Source: Sclerotiophoma versabilis (taxonomy: Eukaryota; Ascomycota; Dothideomycetes; Pleosporales; Didymellaceae). From it: a DNA stretch of 64,000 bases. The stretch is from NCBI GenBank assembly GCA_012274445.1, contig JAAROD010000011.1, positions 186,001 through 250,000 on the forward strand, in the 5' to 3' direction. The position numbers and the translations under genes were made by a program. Below are positions 54,485-64,000 of this stretch, in pieces (position 1 is the stretch's first letter; every line of letters begins with the position of its first letter). The notes under the pieces are model-generated. The model did no database searches. It saw only the letters and a list, made by a program, of their open reading frames with translations, and had not been told where the DNA came from.

Positions 54485-55496
54485 ATGGCATCTGCACCCG
54501 AGATCCAGGAGAACTCGCAGCACCGCTTCGACCCCAACTTCACCGATGCCGTCATCAACGCCATCGGCCCCAAGGTCGACGACAGGACGCGCTTCGTCAT
54601 GGGCAAGCTGATCCGCCACCTGCACGACTTCATCCGCGAGGTCGAGCTCACCAACGAGGAGTGGTTCGAGGGCGTGCGGTTCGTCAATTCGATTGGCAAG
54701 ACGACGACGGCGTCGCGAAACGAGGCCCACCGCATCTCCGACGTTCTGGGCGTAGAGTCGTACGTGCAGTGCTCCGCAAACAGTGAATTCCCGTGACTTG
54801 ACTAACGCGCCCAGCCTGGTCGACGAGATCGCCCACAAGCACATCAACGAGTCCGGCGAGGCGCCCACGTCGAGCACCATCCTCGGCCCCTTCTGGTCGC
54901 CGCACTCGCCCTTCCGCGAGCTCGGCGACTCCATCATCACCGACCCGCACCCCGACGGCCAGGTCACGCTCATGCACGGCGTCGTGCGCGACCTCGACAA
55001 CAAGAAGGGCATCCCCAACGCCGTCATCGACATCTGGCAGGCCAGCGCCAATGGCAAGTACGACTTCCAGGACCCGGAGAACCAGAAGCCCAACAACCTG
55101 CGCGGCAAGTTCACCACCAACGAGAAGGGCGAGTACTGGTACTACTGCTACAAGCCGACCGCCTACTCGCTGCCCATGGACGGCGCTGCCGGCCAGCTCT
55201 TCCGCACCCTCGACCGCCACCCCTTCCGCCCCGCACACATCCACCTCATGGTCACCGCCGAGGGCTACAAGCCGCTCATCACCCAGCTGTACCCGCGCGA
55301 CGACCAGTGGGTCCAGAACGACACCGTCTTCGCCGTCAAGGATGACCTGCTGCTTGACTTTGAGCCTAGCAAGGACGACAAGGCCAAGTACGACCTCACC
55401 TACCACGTCACCCTGGCCCCAACAGGCAAGAAGACCGGCCGTCTGGAGGGCATCCCGCGCCTGCCCAACGTCTTTGACGAGCAGAGCAGGTTGTAG
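54485..55496 (+). CDS. intradiol ring-cleavage dioxygenase (catechol / hydroxyquinol 1,2-dioxygenase type)
   Basis: Fe(III) enzyme opening an ortho-diol ring between the hydroxyls. Exon 1 is 54485-54759, the intron 54760-54814 (55 nt, GTACGT...CCCAG) and exon 2 54815-55496, giving 318 aa. The N-terminal about 90 residues form the helical dimerisation domain of catechol-type dioxygenases ([20 protein letters not shown]). The beta-sandwich catalytic domain has the four iron ligands at Tyr174 (GKYDFQD), Tyr209 (PTAYSLP), His233 and His235 (RPAHIHL). The N-terminal domain argues for catechol or hydroxyquinol rather than bacterial-type protocatechuate 3,4-dioxygenase. The adjacent carboxymuconate cyclase argues for protocatechuate, so the substrate is open. 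No signal peptide, so it is cytosolic. Confidence 0.93.
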
Positions 55497-55498
55497 AC

Positions 55499-55603
55499 GT
55501 GCACGGCTGGTGAAGTTGATGTGCACGGCTGGTGAAGTTGATGTGCACGGCTGGTGAAGTTGATGTGCATGGCTGGTGAGGTTGATGTGCACGGCTGGTG
55601 AAC
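55499..55603. repeat. 22-bp tandem repeat, about five copies
   Basis: Unit GTGCACGGCTGGTGAAGTTGAT starting 5 bp after the stop codon of the dioxygenase gene. Copies 1-3 are nearly identical, copy 4 has two substitutions and copy 5 is partial. It falls in the predicted 3' UTR. Confidence 0.9.
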
Positions 55604-55805
55604 AGTAGGCGTGCATTGTACGGTGAACAGTAGAGTTGTACAGCATCGGCGTTTGGGGTCATCTATTCGTAAATAGCGGATACATAGCGTTGTCAATCAA
55701 GCATTTCTCACAAACGACCAACCAGTGTGATGCCTCCACCCAACATAACAATGGGAAAACCATTTCCCATCTGCCGACCCCACTTCCCGTTCTCTCCCAG
55801 GGAAC

Positions 55806-55812
55806 TATATAT
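55806..55812 (+). promoter_or_regulatory. TATA box of the CMD-like gene
   Basis: TATATAT in GGAACTATATATCCCTC, 122 bp before the ATG at 55934. This spacing matches the other TATA boxes of the window and helps to choose that start. Confidence 0.5.
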
Positions 55813-55933
55813 CCCTCTCTCCCTCCCTGCAGCCATGCGCCGCCAAACCATCCGTCTCCTCCAGCACACCCCAACCCGCACACAACCCATCATTTACCAC
55901 CACCGCCACCTCACCACCACCCCACACCTCACC

Positions 55934-56542
55934 ATGCGCGTCCCCTACGCTCCGAAAGAAGCACCCACCGAAGAAGCGCAGCCGGTCTACTCCCGCATCG
56001 CCGCCCGCCGCGCCCCACGCCCACTCATCCCACTGGACCTCGCGCTGCTGCACAACCCCGCTGTCGCCGACGGGTGGAACAGTTTCCTCGGCGCAATCCG
56101 CACGCAGACGTCGGTACCAGCAGCGCTGAGGGAGCTGGCAATATCGCGCATCGCAGCCCTCAACGGCGCAGTGCACGAGTGGGATGTTCACGCTGCGCTT
56201 GCCCTGAAGGCGGGCGTGAGCAGGGGAGTACTGCGGGTCGTGCGCGAGTGTCCGTTTGTGGGGCGAGAGAATAAAGCAGAGACTAGGAATGAAGGACTGC
56301 GACTCCTAAGCAACGAGGAAAGAGCGGTGCTGGTGTACACGGATCAGATGACGGTTGGGGTGCATGTTGACGACGGCGTGGCCGAGGCGCTGAAGGCGTT
56401 TCTGGATGATAAGCAGGTCGTCGAGCTGACGGCGACGGTGGCGGCGTACAATTGCGTGAGCAGATTCTTGGTTGCGCTGGATGTGGGCGAGTGCAATGCG
56501 AGGCCGATGAAGGGGGTTGACGAGCTGGGCGAGGCGCACTGA
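55934..56542 (+). CDS. carboxymuconolactone decarboxylase-like (AhpD-fold) protein
   Basis: Single exon, 202 aa from 55934 (MRVPYAPKEAPTEEAQPVYS). In-frame Met codons at 55835 and 55727 exist, but the TATA box at 55806 makes 55934 the likeliest start. The region between could otherwise resemble a mitochondrial presequence (MRRQTIRLLQHTPTRTQ). The CMD fold shows ALLHNPAVADGWNSFLGAIR, LRELAISRIAALNGAVHEWD and the HAALALKAGVS segment, typical of fungal CMD proteins, which lack the CxxC of AhpD. In the block it could decarboxylate 4-carboxymuconolactone before the enol-lactonase step. This role is inferred from family and position. Confidence 0.85.
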   Translation: MRVPYAPKEAPTEEAQPVYSRIAARRAPRPLIPLDLALLHNPAVADGWNSFLGAIRTQTSVPAALRELAISRIAALNGAVHEWDVHAALALKAGVSRGVLRVVRECPFVGRENKAETRNEGLRLLSNEERAVLVYTDQMTVGVHVDDGVAEALKAFLDDKQVVELTATVAAYNCVSRFLVALDVGECNARPMKGVDELGEAH

Positions 56543-56912
56543 GGTGCTGTTGGAGCTGGAGAGTGCTTCAGTAAGAGGAGGAAGCTCTGCCTTGACATAT
56601 CCTGCCTACTTCTTGGACATACTCAGGCTGGCTGGTGCAGTCCTTCCAACCAGACGACCCATTGTGTTGGTCTTTCAATGCTACTTGCTTCACTCAATGC
56701 TTTGCGTGGGTGCCACTACATTTCACTACATTATATTGTTGTCTGACGACGGAACGAACCCGCCTTCCCCATCCGTGCGTCTCCACACCAGAAAGGAAGG
56801 CGCGCCTCGGCTGAGCCTTGAGCCGCTGTTCTCCGCTCACCACGCCCAGCATGCAAGACAGCAATTTCCTCGTGCAGCGCAATCCCTCTCCTCTGCACAC
56901 ACAGCCCTCGCA
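56543..56912. other. intergenic region between CMD-like and isovaleryl-CoA dehydrogenase genes
   Basis: The frame of the next gene is open here, but its sequence is not protein-like. No other element was recognised. Confidence 0.5.
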
Positions 56913-58254
56913 ATGGCCGCCCTAGCACCCCGTCTGCTCACGCGCACCCTCCGCCATGCCCCCCGCCTCGCGCCCCTCGCCACGGTTCGCCACGCCTCGA
57001 CCAAGCACCCCGTCAACTTCACACCGCCGTCGCAGTCGGACCTCGACGAGCTCCGCGACAGCGTGCAGGAGTTCGCCCGGCGCGAGATTCCCGAAGAGCT
57101 CGCCGCACGGACAGACCGCGAGAATGCCTTCCCCAACGACATGTGGCAGAAGTTCGGCGAAGCTGGCTTCCTCGGCATCACCGCGAGCGAAGAGTACGGC
57201 GGCCTGGCCATGGGCTACCAGGCGCACTGTGTCGTCATGGAGGAGCTGAGCCGGGCGTCGGGGAGCATCGGGCTGAGTTACGCGGCCCACAGCCAGCTGT
57301 GTGTCAACCAGCTGATGCTGAACGGGAATGCGGCGCAGAAGAAGAAGTACCTGCCCGGCCTGATCTCGGGCGAGAGGATCGGTGGGCTGGCGATGAGTGA
57401 GCACTCGGCGGGGAGTGATGTCGTGAGCATGAAGACGACGGCCAAGGAGGTCGATGGCGGCTATCTCTTGAACGGCACCAAGATGTGGATCACAAACGTA
57501 CGTCCTCACCCTTCGACTCTGTGCTCGACTGCTGCCATCTTCAATTGACTGACATCCTCAGGGCCCGGACGCCCACACCATCGTCGTCTACGCCAAGACG
57601 CAGCCCGACGCCGCGTCAAAGGGCATAACTGCCTTCATCGTCGACACCGACACCGCCGGCTTCTCCGTAGCCAACAAGCTCGACAAGCTCGGCATGCGCG
57701 GCTCCAACACCGGCGAGCTCGTCTTCGAAGACGTCTTCGTGCCCGCCGAGAACATGCTGGGCCAGCTCAACCGCGGCGTGCGCGTGCTGATGGAAGGACT
57801 CGACCTCGAGCGCCTCGTCCTGTCCGCCGGCCCGCTGGGCCTGATGCAAGCCGCCCTCGACAACGCCCTGCCCTACTCGCACGCACGCAAGCAGTTCGGC
57901 ATCCCCATCGCCCACAACCAGCTCGTCCAGGGCAAGCTCGCCGACATGTACACCAAGTACCGCGCCAGCGCCGCCTTCACATACAGCGTCGCCCGCGCCG
58001 TCGACGAGTCGCACGCCGACCCCATGATCAAGACACAGGACTGCGCCGGCGCCATCCTGTACGCCGCCGAGCGCGCGAGCGAAGTTGCCGCCGACGCCAT
58101 CCAGCTCATGGGCGGCATGGGCTACATGAACGAGGTGCCTGTGGGCCGCATCCTGAGAGACGCGAAGCTGTACGAGATCGGCGCCGGGACGAGCGAGGTA
58201 CGGCGGATGGTCATCGGGCGGGCTTTCAACAAGGAGTACAAGCAGGGCATGTAG
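56913..58254 (+). CDS. isovaleryl-CoA dehydrogenase, mitochondrial
   Basis: FAD-dependent acyl-CoA dehydrogenase of leucine catabolism, oxidising isovaleryl-CoA to 3-methylcrotonyl-CoA in mitochondria. Exon 1 is 56913-57497, the intron 57498-57561 (64 nt, GTACGT...CTCAG) and exon 2 57562-58254, giving 425 aa, normal for the family. The start [20 protein letters not shown] opens an Arg-rich, Asp/Glu-free mitochondrial presequence. Motifs include [49 protein letters not shown] and [19 protein letters not shown], and near the C-terminus [11 protein letters not shown] and [17 protein letters not shown]. The catalytic base is Glu278 in [17 protein letters not shown], the position specific to isovaleryl-CoA dehydrogenases. 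Confidence 0.95.
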
Positions 58255-58550
58255 GCACTGGAGACTGTAACAGATGAACAGCCGAAGATGTAAACGAATA
58301 AACGAGCAACCTAAAATGCATTTGAATAGATAAATGAAGAGACAAACAAGTAGACATTTGTGTACACAATTCATTCAACACATAAAATATAAGCAGATGG
58401 ACAGCTAAAGATATAATCAAGACCAAGTACCCTAATAACCTGATCCAAATCACCTACCTAGCACACCTATTACCCTACCGCCCATTTCTTTACCGCCCAT
58501 TCCTTCACCAACACAGAGTCTAGCCATCCATGAATTATTAACTAAGAAAA

Positions 58551-58572
58551 CTACTACTACTATTACTACTAT

Positions 58573-58654
<82 letters not shown>
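58551..58654. repeat. (CTA)n/(ACT)n microsatellite, ~104 bp
   Basis: Nearly pure trinucleotide run with a few ATT interruptions near its start, in non-coding sequence. Confidence 0.95.
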
Positions 58655-58655
58655 G

Positions 58656-58680
58656 TTTTTTTTTTTTTTTTTTTTTTTTT
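58656..58680. repeat. poly-T tract (25 T)
   Basis: Homopolymer directly after the trinucleotide run (separated by one G). Confidence 0.95.
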
Positions 58681-58952
58681 AATATTGGAATAAGAAGATT
58701 GTTTTGCAAAACTACAATACTAGTCGTATAAATAAATGTATAAATAAATGTATAAATAAACTATGCAGAGTAAAGGGGAGTATAGGGGGAATGATTATGT
58801 GTGTATATTACTACTGTGCTGTACTACAGTATTATTGTGTGATTGTATGATTGTATGAATGTATTTTTTGTAGATAAGGCCTAGTGTTAGTGGATGAAGC
58901 TGCCTTCAGTCTTATTACTTTACGGCAGCGTATGATCCATCGTCTTGCTACT

Positions 58953-61900
58953 TCACGGCAGCGTGTGATGCATCGTCTCCGCCCCTGCACTTCTTCCCGC
59001 GCCATCATATCGCCCCTCGTCAGCCTTGACCGTATACCCCGGCGCCTCCTTGCCCAGCGACCCAACATCCACGTACCGGCATGTAAGTGCAAACCGCAAC
59101 TTCCCTCCGTGATCAACCGCATGCTCGTAGTATCTCTGCAGCTCCGCCCCATGCATGACGACCACATCGCCATGCGCGACCTTCATGACCAGCGCGTCTT
59201 TTGCGTTCCCGGCAGCCCTGAGACCCAGCTCGTTGGGTAATTCCTTGAGTTTCTTTCGGTACGGCGCGCCCTTGAGACGGCGAAGCTCGTCGACAAGCGC
59301 GAGGCGTGATGCGTACGCCACACTGCCTGGCTGCGGCACTGCGTCGGTGTAGACTCCTGACCCTGAGACGCCGTGGTGGTGCTTGGCTTTCAGCCGGATC
59401 CGCATCGTGCCTGGGGCGCCGAGGGAGAGTGTGGCGATCGTGGGGCCCAGGCCGTGTTCACCGTCGTCGTGGTAGGAGATGCGCTGGGATTCAAAGTAGC
59501 CAAGGGCGAGGACTTCGTTGAAGGCGTGGTCCTCGAAGTCCTGCAGCGCGGCGCTGGGATGCGGAGATGGGGCGTCTGTGCTTGGTGGTGTGGCTGGCGA
59601 GACGGAGCGGGGGGAGTTTGCGAGGAGGTACCGCGCCGCCCAGTTCAATCTGCTCCTACTCGCGGTGATGGGGTGCGGCGAGGCCGGGAAAGGGTGCGAG
59701 TCTGTGGCTGCGATGAACTTGTACGGCATGCCGTAGTTGACAAGGAAGTTGCGCGTGTACATGCCCCCTTTTAGCTGCGAGTTTTCCAGCTGCCGTCGCC
59801 GCAGCCCAATGTCCTGCCGCTGCAGCTCCTCGAACATGGTGTCCGGGCCGTCGGGTTCTTCAACCACAGTCCGGTTCGCGATCATGTGAGTTACAAACCC
59901 GGAGATGCCTGGCAGTGTGTACCGGTTTATGCGGTAGTTGTGTGCGAAGGAGACGTGTACACTGACGAGCGGGGAGTGCGTGTCACGAGACGGTGTGTAA
60001 GCGTCGGACAGTGGCCAGAGGGGGTCGCGGATAGAGAGCGCAGGAACGAGGGTATGTGGCGGTGTCTTCTTCCAGCCGCATGGACATTCCCAGCCAGTCC
60101 AGGACAGGCGCGAGTTGCAGCGTCGGCATAGGGGACAGACTACGCCTCTGACGAAGGCTTCGGACGTGTTTTCTCCGGGGACGGCGTGGCTGGAGAGCAT
60201 GGCATCGTTGGAGGTCAAGGGGTACGATTGGTCGTCATTGGGCCATGGCGTTCGGGCTTTGAGGAAGCGCGGGTCATAGATGAGAGATGCTTCGTCGGGC
60301 TCGAACGGTTCGGGTCCCTGAGGAGAGTCAGGACCTAACGGAAAGATGAGCCAGAATGAGCCGCAGGTTGGCTGGAGGCACATCCAGCCGTTTAGATAGA
60401 TCTGCAGTGACTTGCGCGCGCAGGTACCGCAGGACTTGCTGAATGGTGGTAGGAGAGAGCCAAGTTCGAGCGGATCTTCGATGTCTTTTGGACGCCACCA
60501 AGAATCTTTCCCTGCATTGAGTTTCTCGAAGCGGTAGCGCACGATCTTACTCTTGCCACTCTTCTCGCTCCAGATATCGGTGGGCTTGAAGTAGTCCAAA
60601 ACACAGTATTGGTGTGGAGGCTGTGATGGCATGTGCGGATTGTCAATCCCTGTGATGATCACCACTGGATTATAGTGGCTCATACAATTTCTCAAATTCT
60701 GAGATGTTGTGCCCTCAACCTGGTCCCCGGAGGCCTTCATCTCACCGGAGTCCTTGTCTTTGACTTGGCCGCCGCCCGCTCGTGCTATGACCACGTTGCT
60801 GTCGATGTAGTCGCGAGGATGGGCAACTTTGTCAAACATGAAGCCCCGAGCGAAGCCGCCTGTGAAGTGGCAAGCGCCTTGGTAGCTGCGGAAGTAGTGC
60901 AAAGTCTCGCAAAGATCCATGCGTGCATCGGCCCAGACTGATGGCTGGCCGACAGGCTCTGGCTTTGGCGGCCCAAAGGTGCGATGTGCAAAGAGTTGGT
61001 CCGCAATCTCAAGTAGTTCATGCCTGCTCAGTGTTGTAGGATTCAATGGCGGCAGTTGCATTGGGTCCTCTTCGATTGTCGTTGCTTGTGACGTATGGTA
61101 TGATACACGTGCGGGTGCCTGAGTATCTCCAGAAGAGGGAGCGCCTGGAGGAGATCAGTAAGATAAAGCAGTCGGTTGTTGAAGAACGTACTCCACTGCG
61201 GGCACCAAGGTAGCGTGGCCTGTGTCTGCCATGAATCGTTATCGACTGCAGCAATATTCTGCGCTGTTAGGACGTGGATAGGTGAGTCGTTCTGTTGTTG
61301 CGGGAATGTCCCAGATGACAAAACTGCAGATGGTTTTTGTTGTTCTTTTGTGGGAACCCAGCTAGAAGTACCGAAGCGTCCCTGTGTCAAGCTATCACTG
61401 GTCTGAACGTGCTCTTGTAAGTGAGCTGCTGTATATGATGTCGTGTTTTCATCGTCGGGCTCGAGCTGGGAAGAGTACAGCTCTTGGCTATCTGCAAGTA
61501 TTGGGTCCGACTGTGGCTGCGCAAAAGGTTCTGGATCGTGGCCCTGGAAGCTATCGTGCTCTGCAAAGCTTTGATCCTACCCTTGGATGTTAGCATCGGT
61601 ATGTCAGCTCAGCCTGAATGTCTGCTGACCTGTCTTTGGGAAACCTGTAGGCCCTGCTTGTCACCACACTTCTGTCGGTGGCTGAATGACTCTGTAAAGG
61701 ACATTGACTGGCTGATTTCTTGGGGTACAGATGTGGAAGAGATTCGCAGGCGGACAATGCAGGACTTGCGCTCCCTCGTCGCCGGCAGTCTTTCACTTTG
61801 ACTTCCAGTCACACGAACGCTGCTCGCCTTGGATATCTTTCTGCAAGGGGTGGTTTCGATCGATGTCTGTTGAGAGCGCTCTGTAGGACGTCTTTCACGT

Positions 61901-62439
61901 GTAGATCTGCGGAGCGATGCCTGTGGAGCGATCCGAGTGCTCGCCTTCTCCAGGGTTTGCGGAGTGGGCAATTGCGTGACTGCCTGATCCCGCCCAGGCG
62001 TTTTCTGGCGCTCTACAGCACTTCCTTTCACCTCGTGAGCAGGCAATTGTGGAGAAGTCTCGTTCTGTGGGTTTCGGCTTGTCTCCACGACAGACGTTCG
62101 ATTAGGCTGGCCAGCAACGGCTCTCTTACTCCCTCTACATTCTTGTGTTAGAATTTGCGGAGTGGTGATCGAAGGTGATGTTTGAGAAGTTGCTCCTCTG
62201 CGAGGTCTTTGTGAGGCTGCTGTTCCAAAATTGCGAGCATCGGATTCTAGTGTTGCTGTTATGCAGCTGCTTCTGCGTCTTTTCGTTTGGTTTGAGCTTG
62301 TTCCATCTTCTTGCTGAGTTGTTGTTGTATCACTATACACACTTGTCTGAGCGTCTCTTTCTTTCGAGAACGAGTCTTCGCTGGACATGTCCGCGATAGC
62401 AGAGTCTGTCGACTGTCTTTTGCGCTTTGGGGCACCCAT
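58953..62439 (-). CDS. large AlkB-like 2-oxoglutarate/Fe(II) dioxygenase with zinc-ribbon segments
   Basis: Exons are 62439-61630, 61576-61192 and 61144-58953. Introns of 53 and 47 nt have GT-AG ends and a GCTAAC branch in the first. The protein is 1128 aa. A Met 11 residues upstream (62472) is also possible. Residues 1 to about 400 are Ser/Thr/Gln/Arg-rich and basic (MGAPKRKRQS...RRSTRERRPTER), probably nuclear and disordered. The middle holds cysteine pairs (CGTC...CLQPTC and CPLCRRC...WECPCGW) suggesting two zinc ribbons. The C-terminus carries an AlkB-type jelly roll: SYHDDGEHGLGPTIATLSLG (HxD iron motif) and VVMHGAELQRYYEHAV (distal His), then LRFALTCRYV (2OG-binding Arg). It is predicted to demethylate nucleic acid or act as another 2OG hydroxylase. 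The substrate is unknown. It is far larger than bacterial AlkB (about 216 aa). Confidence 0.85.
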
Positions 62440-63502
62440 GATGGTGGTTTCAAATAAGCCAGCTTCTATCAAATAAAGGAGCCTAATGACTGAGACTGAA
62501 GGAGGAACGAAGGGGGTTCACCACATGTGTGTGATCGTAGACTGAAGCTGACGGTGACAAGGCTGAGGAGAGGAATGATCCAATCTAACCGACAAAGCAA
62601 AGGAGCATGCGTATGGGATAGGTAATGCCGAAATTTGCGAAATTTGAGTCGGCTGGGTGAATGCTGGCTCCTGGAGGTGGTCATGGTGGTGAAGTGAGGT
62701 TCGCTGGCAACGAACCAAGTCGGGGCGTCATGACCGCGCCGCACCGGAGTTCCAAGAGAGGCATAGATAACGCGCGCAGATGCAACAACGATATGCTACG
62801 AATCTCCCCATCTAGCATCAAGGGCGGACGCAGTCTTGACAAACAGCTCTAGTCGATGGCATGCGGAAAGGAGAAGGAGCCAACTGCGAAAACGTTTTCT
62901 ACAGTGCGCTCAAATCAGAGTATGATAACGAAAATGTATTTCCTGAAGCCTAGTCAGAGGCAGGCATTTGTATGCGCTACTTTTCTGTTAATTTAAAAGT
63001 CCTTAGCACCTGCTGTAGGTTAGGGAAATAGGTAGCAAAGTAGAAGAGTTCTTAGTGTCCTGCTAAAGTACGCTTATTTTAGTACGGATCGGAGCCTCTG
63101 CGGTCTTCATGTTTCATTCCTTCCGCGTGAATGGCAAGGTCTTCGATCCGAAGGGATTAAAGCCGTTCTTACTTCCGGCAAGTCTCGATTTGGATAGCCG
63201 TCCTTTTCGCTAAGCCGCTTCAAGCAGTACCTCGGTTACTGCACAAACTAGCGCGTCTATCTTACCCCAGGTTGTGCGATTGTGGGGAACGGGTTGTTCG
63301 GATGCTGCAGGCTGAGCGGTGAATGGCCGCAAGCTCCTTAGTCTATCGCAGCAGCTTCCCGATGCCTTTAAGAAGTATTTCCCGGCCACGGTCGGCCAGC
63401 GGTCTTGCTTCAGTTCCTCATATCCTCTGGTGAGTCGCGTGGTCGCATTGAAACATCATCTGAAAGCCAGACTTCGCGGGACGTCCAGATTGCGTTGGCA
63501 AC
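62440..63502. other. 1.06 kb divergent intergenic region
   Basis: Between the AlkB-like gene (minus) and the CoA ligase gene (plus). No other gene was recognised. An AT-rich patch lies near 62980-63080. Confidence 0.5.
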
Positions 63503-64000
63503 ATGGTCTTTACTCCGCCGTCATGGGTGCCGGAGCTCCCCTTCGCCCCGCCCGACAGTGTTCCCATCTGCGATTTCATGCTTGAGGAGCTCTACGGCCG
63601 ACACCCGCTCGGCTACTCCAACAACCCCTTCACCTGCGGGCTGACGGGCAAGACCTACACATCCCTCGAGGTGCGCGAGCGCGTCGACTACCTGGCCCGC
63701 GGACTGGCGAAGGAGCTGGGCTTCCATCCAAACAAGGGCTCGGAGTGGGACAAGGTGATCGCCGTCTTCTCTGTCAACACGCTTGACACGCTGCCGCTGG
63801 CGTGGGCGACGCACCGTCTGGGCGGTGTCCAGAGCCCCGCGAATGCAGCATATAGTGCGCCTGAGTTGGAGTACCAGTTGAAGAACTCTGGTGCCAAGGC
63901 CCTGTTCACCTGTGTCCCGCTGCTGGAGACGGCCAAGGAGGCCGCGAAGAAGAGCGGGATTCCAGATAACCGTATCTACATCCTTGATCTACCAGCAGCA
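63503..64000 (+). CDS. adenylate-forming acyl/aryl-CoA ligase (4-coumarate-CoA-ligase-like), 3' end outside window
   Basis: The frame opens at ATG 63503 and runs 166 codons to the window edge without a stop. It starts MVFTPPSWVPELPFAPPDSV with CDFMLEELYGRHPLGYSNNP. It continues with LTGKTYTSLEVRERVDYLAR, then a Rossmann-like VIAVFSVNTLDTLPLAWATH with LGGVQSPANAAYSAPELEYQ, then SGAKALFTCVPLL. This is the N-terminal domain of fungal AMP-dependent synthetases related to 4-coumarate- and phenylacetyl-CoA ligases. The ATP-binding P-loop (SSGTTG-K) and later motifs lie beyond the window. If specific for an aromatic acid, it would fit the nearby aromatic-degradation block, though a 5 kb gap and the AlkB-like gene separate them. 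Confidence 0.85.
   Translation, partial: MVFTPPSWVPELPFAPPDSVPICDFMLEELYGRHPLGYSNNPFTCGLTGKTYTSLEVRERVDYLARGLAKELGFHPNKGSEWDKVIAVFSVNTLDTLPLAWATHRLGGVQSPANAAYSAPELEYQLKNSGAKALFTCVPLLETAKEAAKKSGIPDNRIYILDLPAA

Larger units (their letters stand above)
58255..58952. other. AT-rich intergenic region with microsatellite
   Basis: Tail-to-tail interval between the isovaleryl-CoA dehydrogenase and AlkB-like genes. It contains the (ACT)n and poly-T tracts and three TAAATAAATGTA copies at about 58730-58760. No gene. Confidence 0.6.

Noticed and set aside
54167..55646. Minus-strand frames of 317 and 320 codons
   Set aside because: They lie opposite the intradiol dioxygenase, whose iron ligands and exon structure are clear. 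They are Val/Gly/Leu-rich shadows.
57616..58374. 252-codon minus-strand frame
   Set aside because: Antisense to the isovaleryl-CoA dehydrogenase gene, with no domain.
58551..58680. Long trinucleotide and poly-T runs as a functional element
   Set aside because: They are a simple slippage product between convergent genes. They are listed as repeats only.
1..64000. CRISPR arrays, prokaryotic operons or ribosome-binding sites
   Set aside because: The introns, tRNA introns and gene families are fungal. No direct-repeat/spacer array was seen.

Overview
The window is nuclear DNA of a filamentous ascomycete, most likely a Dothideomycete (inferred). The genes are compact. Their introns are mostly 47-71 nt, GT-AG, often with a CTAAC or CTGAC branch site. 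The proteins belong to Pezizomycotina families: PFA5-type DHHC transferase, fungal class nitronate monooxygenase, BCS1-like AAA protein, HeLo/STAND N-terminal domain, fungal APH kinase and intradiol dioxygenase. Exon joins given here were worked out by hand from frame, splice signals and family continuity.

Layout. 0-5 kb: the 3' part of a TALE homeobox gene, a 2.9 kb gene-free stretch, and a DHHC palmitoyltransferase. 5-20 kb: gene-poor, with two small CX2C zinc proteins, a CocE/NonD hydrolase, two decayed aldo-keto reductase pieces, a small hypothetical gene, and three tRNA-Val(CAC)-derived loci of which two are broken halves. 19.6-28 kb: a nitronate monooxygenase, a membrane-protein gene broken by a 16-bp tandem duplication, a 5S rRNA relic, an APH pseudogene, another degraded gene and an AT-rich tract. 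28.5-34.6 kb: conserved housekeeping genes, with the splicing factor Ist3 and the dynein light intermediate chain divergent from each other, then a HeLo-like-domain protein. 35.8-41.5 kb: a P450, an MFS transporter with one nonsense codon, and an NmrA-like reductase, all on the minus strand. 41.9-48.5 kb: an F-box protein, a BCS1-like pseudogene, a DUF3632-like protein, an EthD-like protein and a short-chain dehydrogenase. 49.9 kb: tRNA-Cys.

50.4-58.3 kb is the most coherent functional block. It holds a two-domain protein ending in an enol-lactonase-like hydrolase, a carboxy-cis,cis-muconate cyclase, an intradiol ring-cleavage dioxygenase, a carboxymuconolactone decarboxylase-like protein and an isovaleryl-CoA dehydrogenase. 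The cyclase and dioxygenase diverge from one promoter. Together the first four could carry an aromatic diol or triol to the 3-oxoadipate stage. The block is followed by a large AlkB-like 2-oxoglutarate oxygenase and the 5' end of an adenylate-forming CoA ligase that runs off the window.

Two themes stand out. First, the accessory part (11-46 kb) holds at least seven inactivated genes or fragments, several broken by a single change. Second, the tRNA-Val family shows a GT...AG insertion in one D-loop and a pair of complementary halves that look like the ends of a 5.3 kb inversion.
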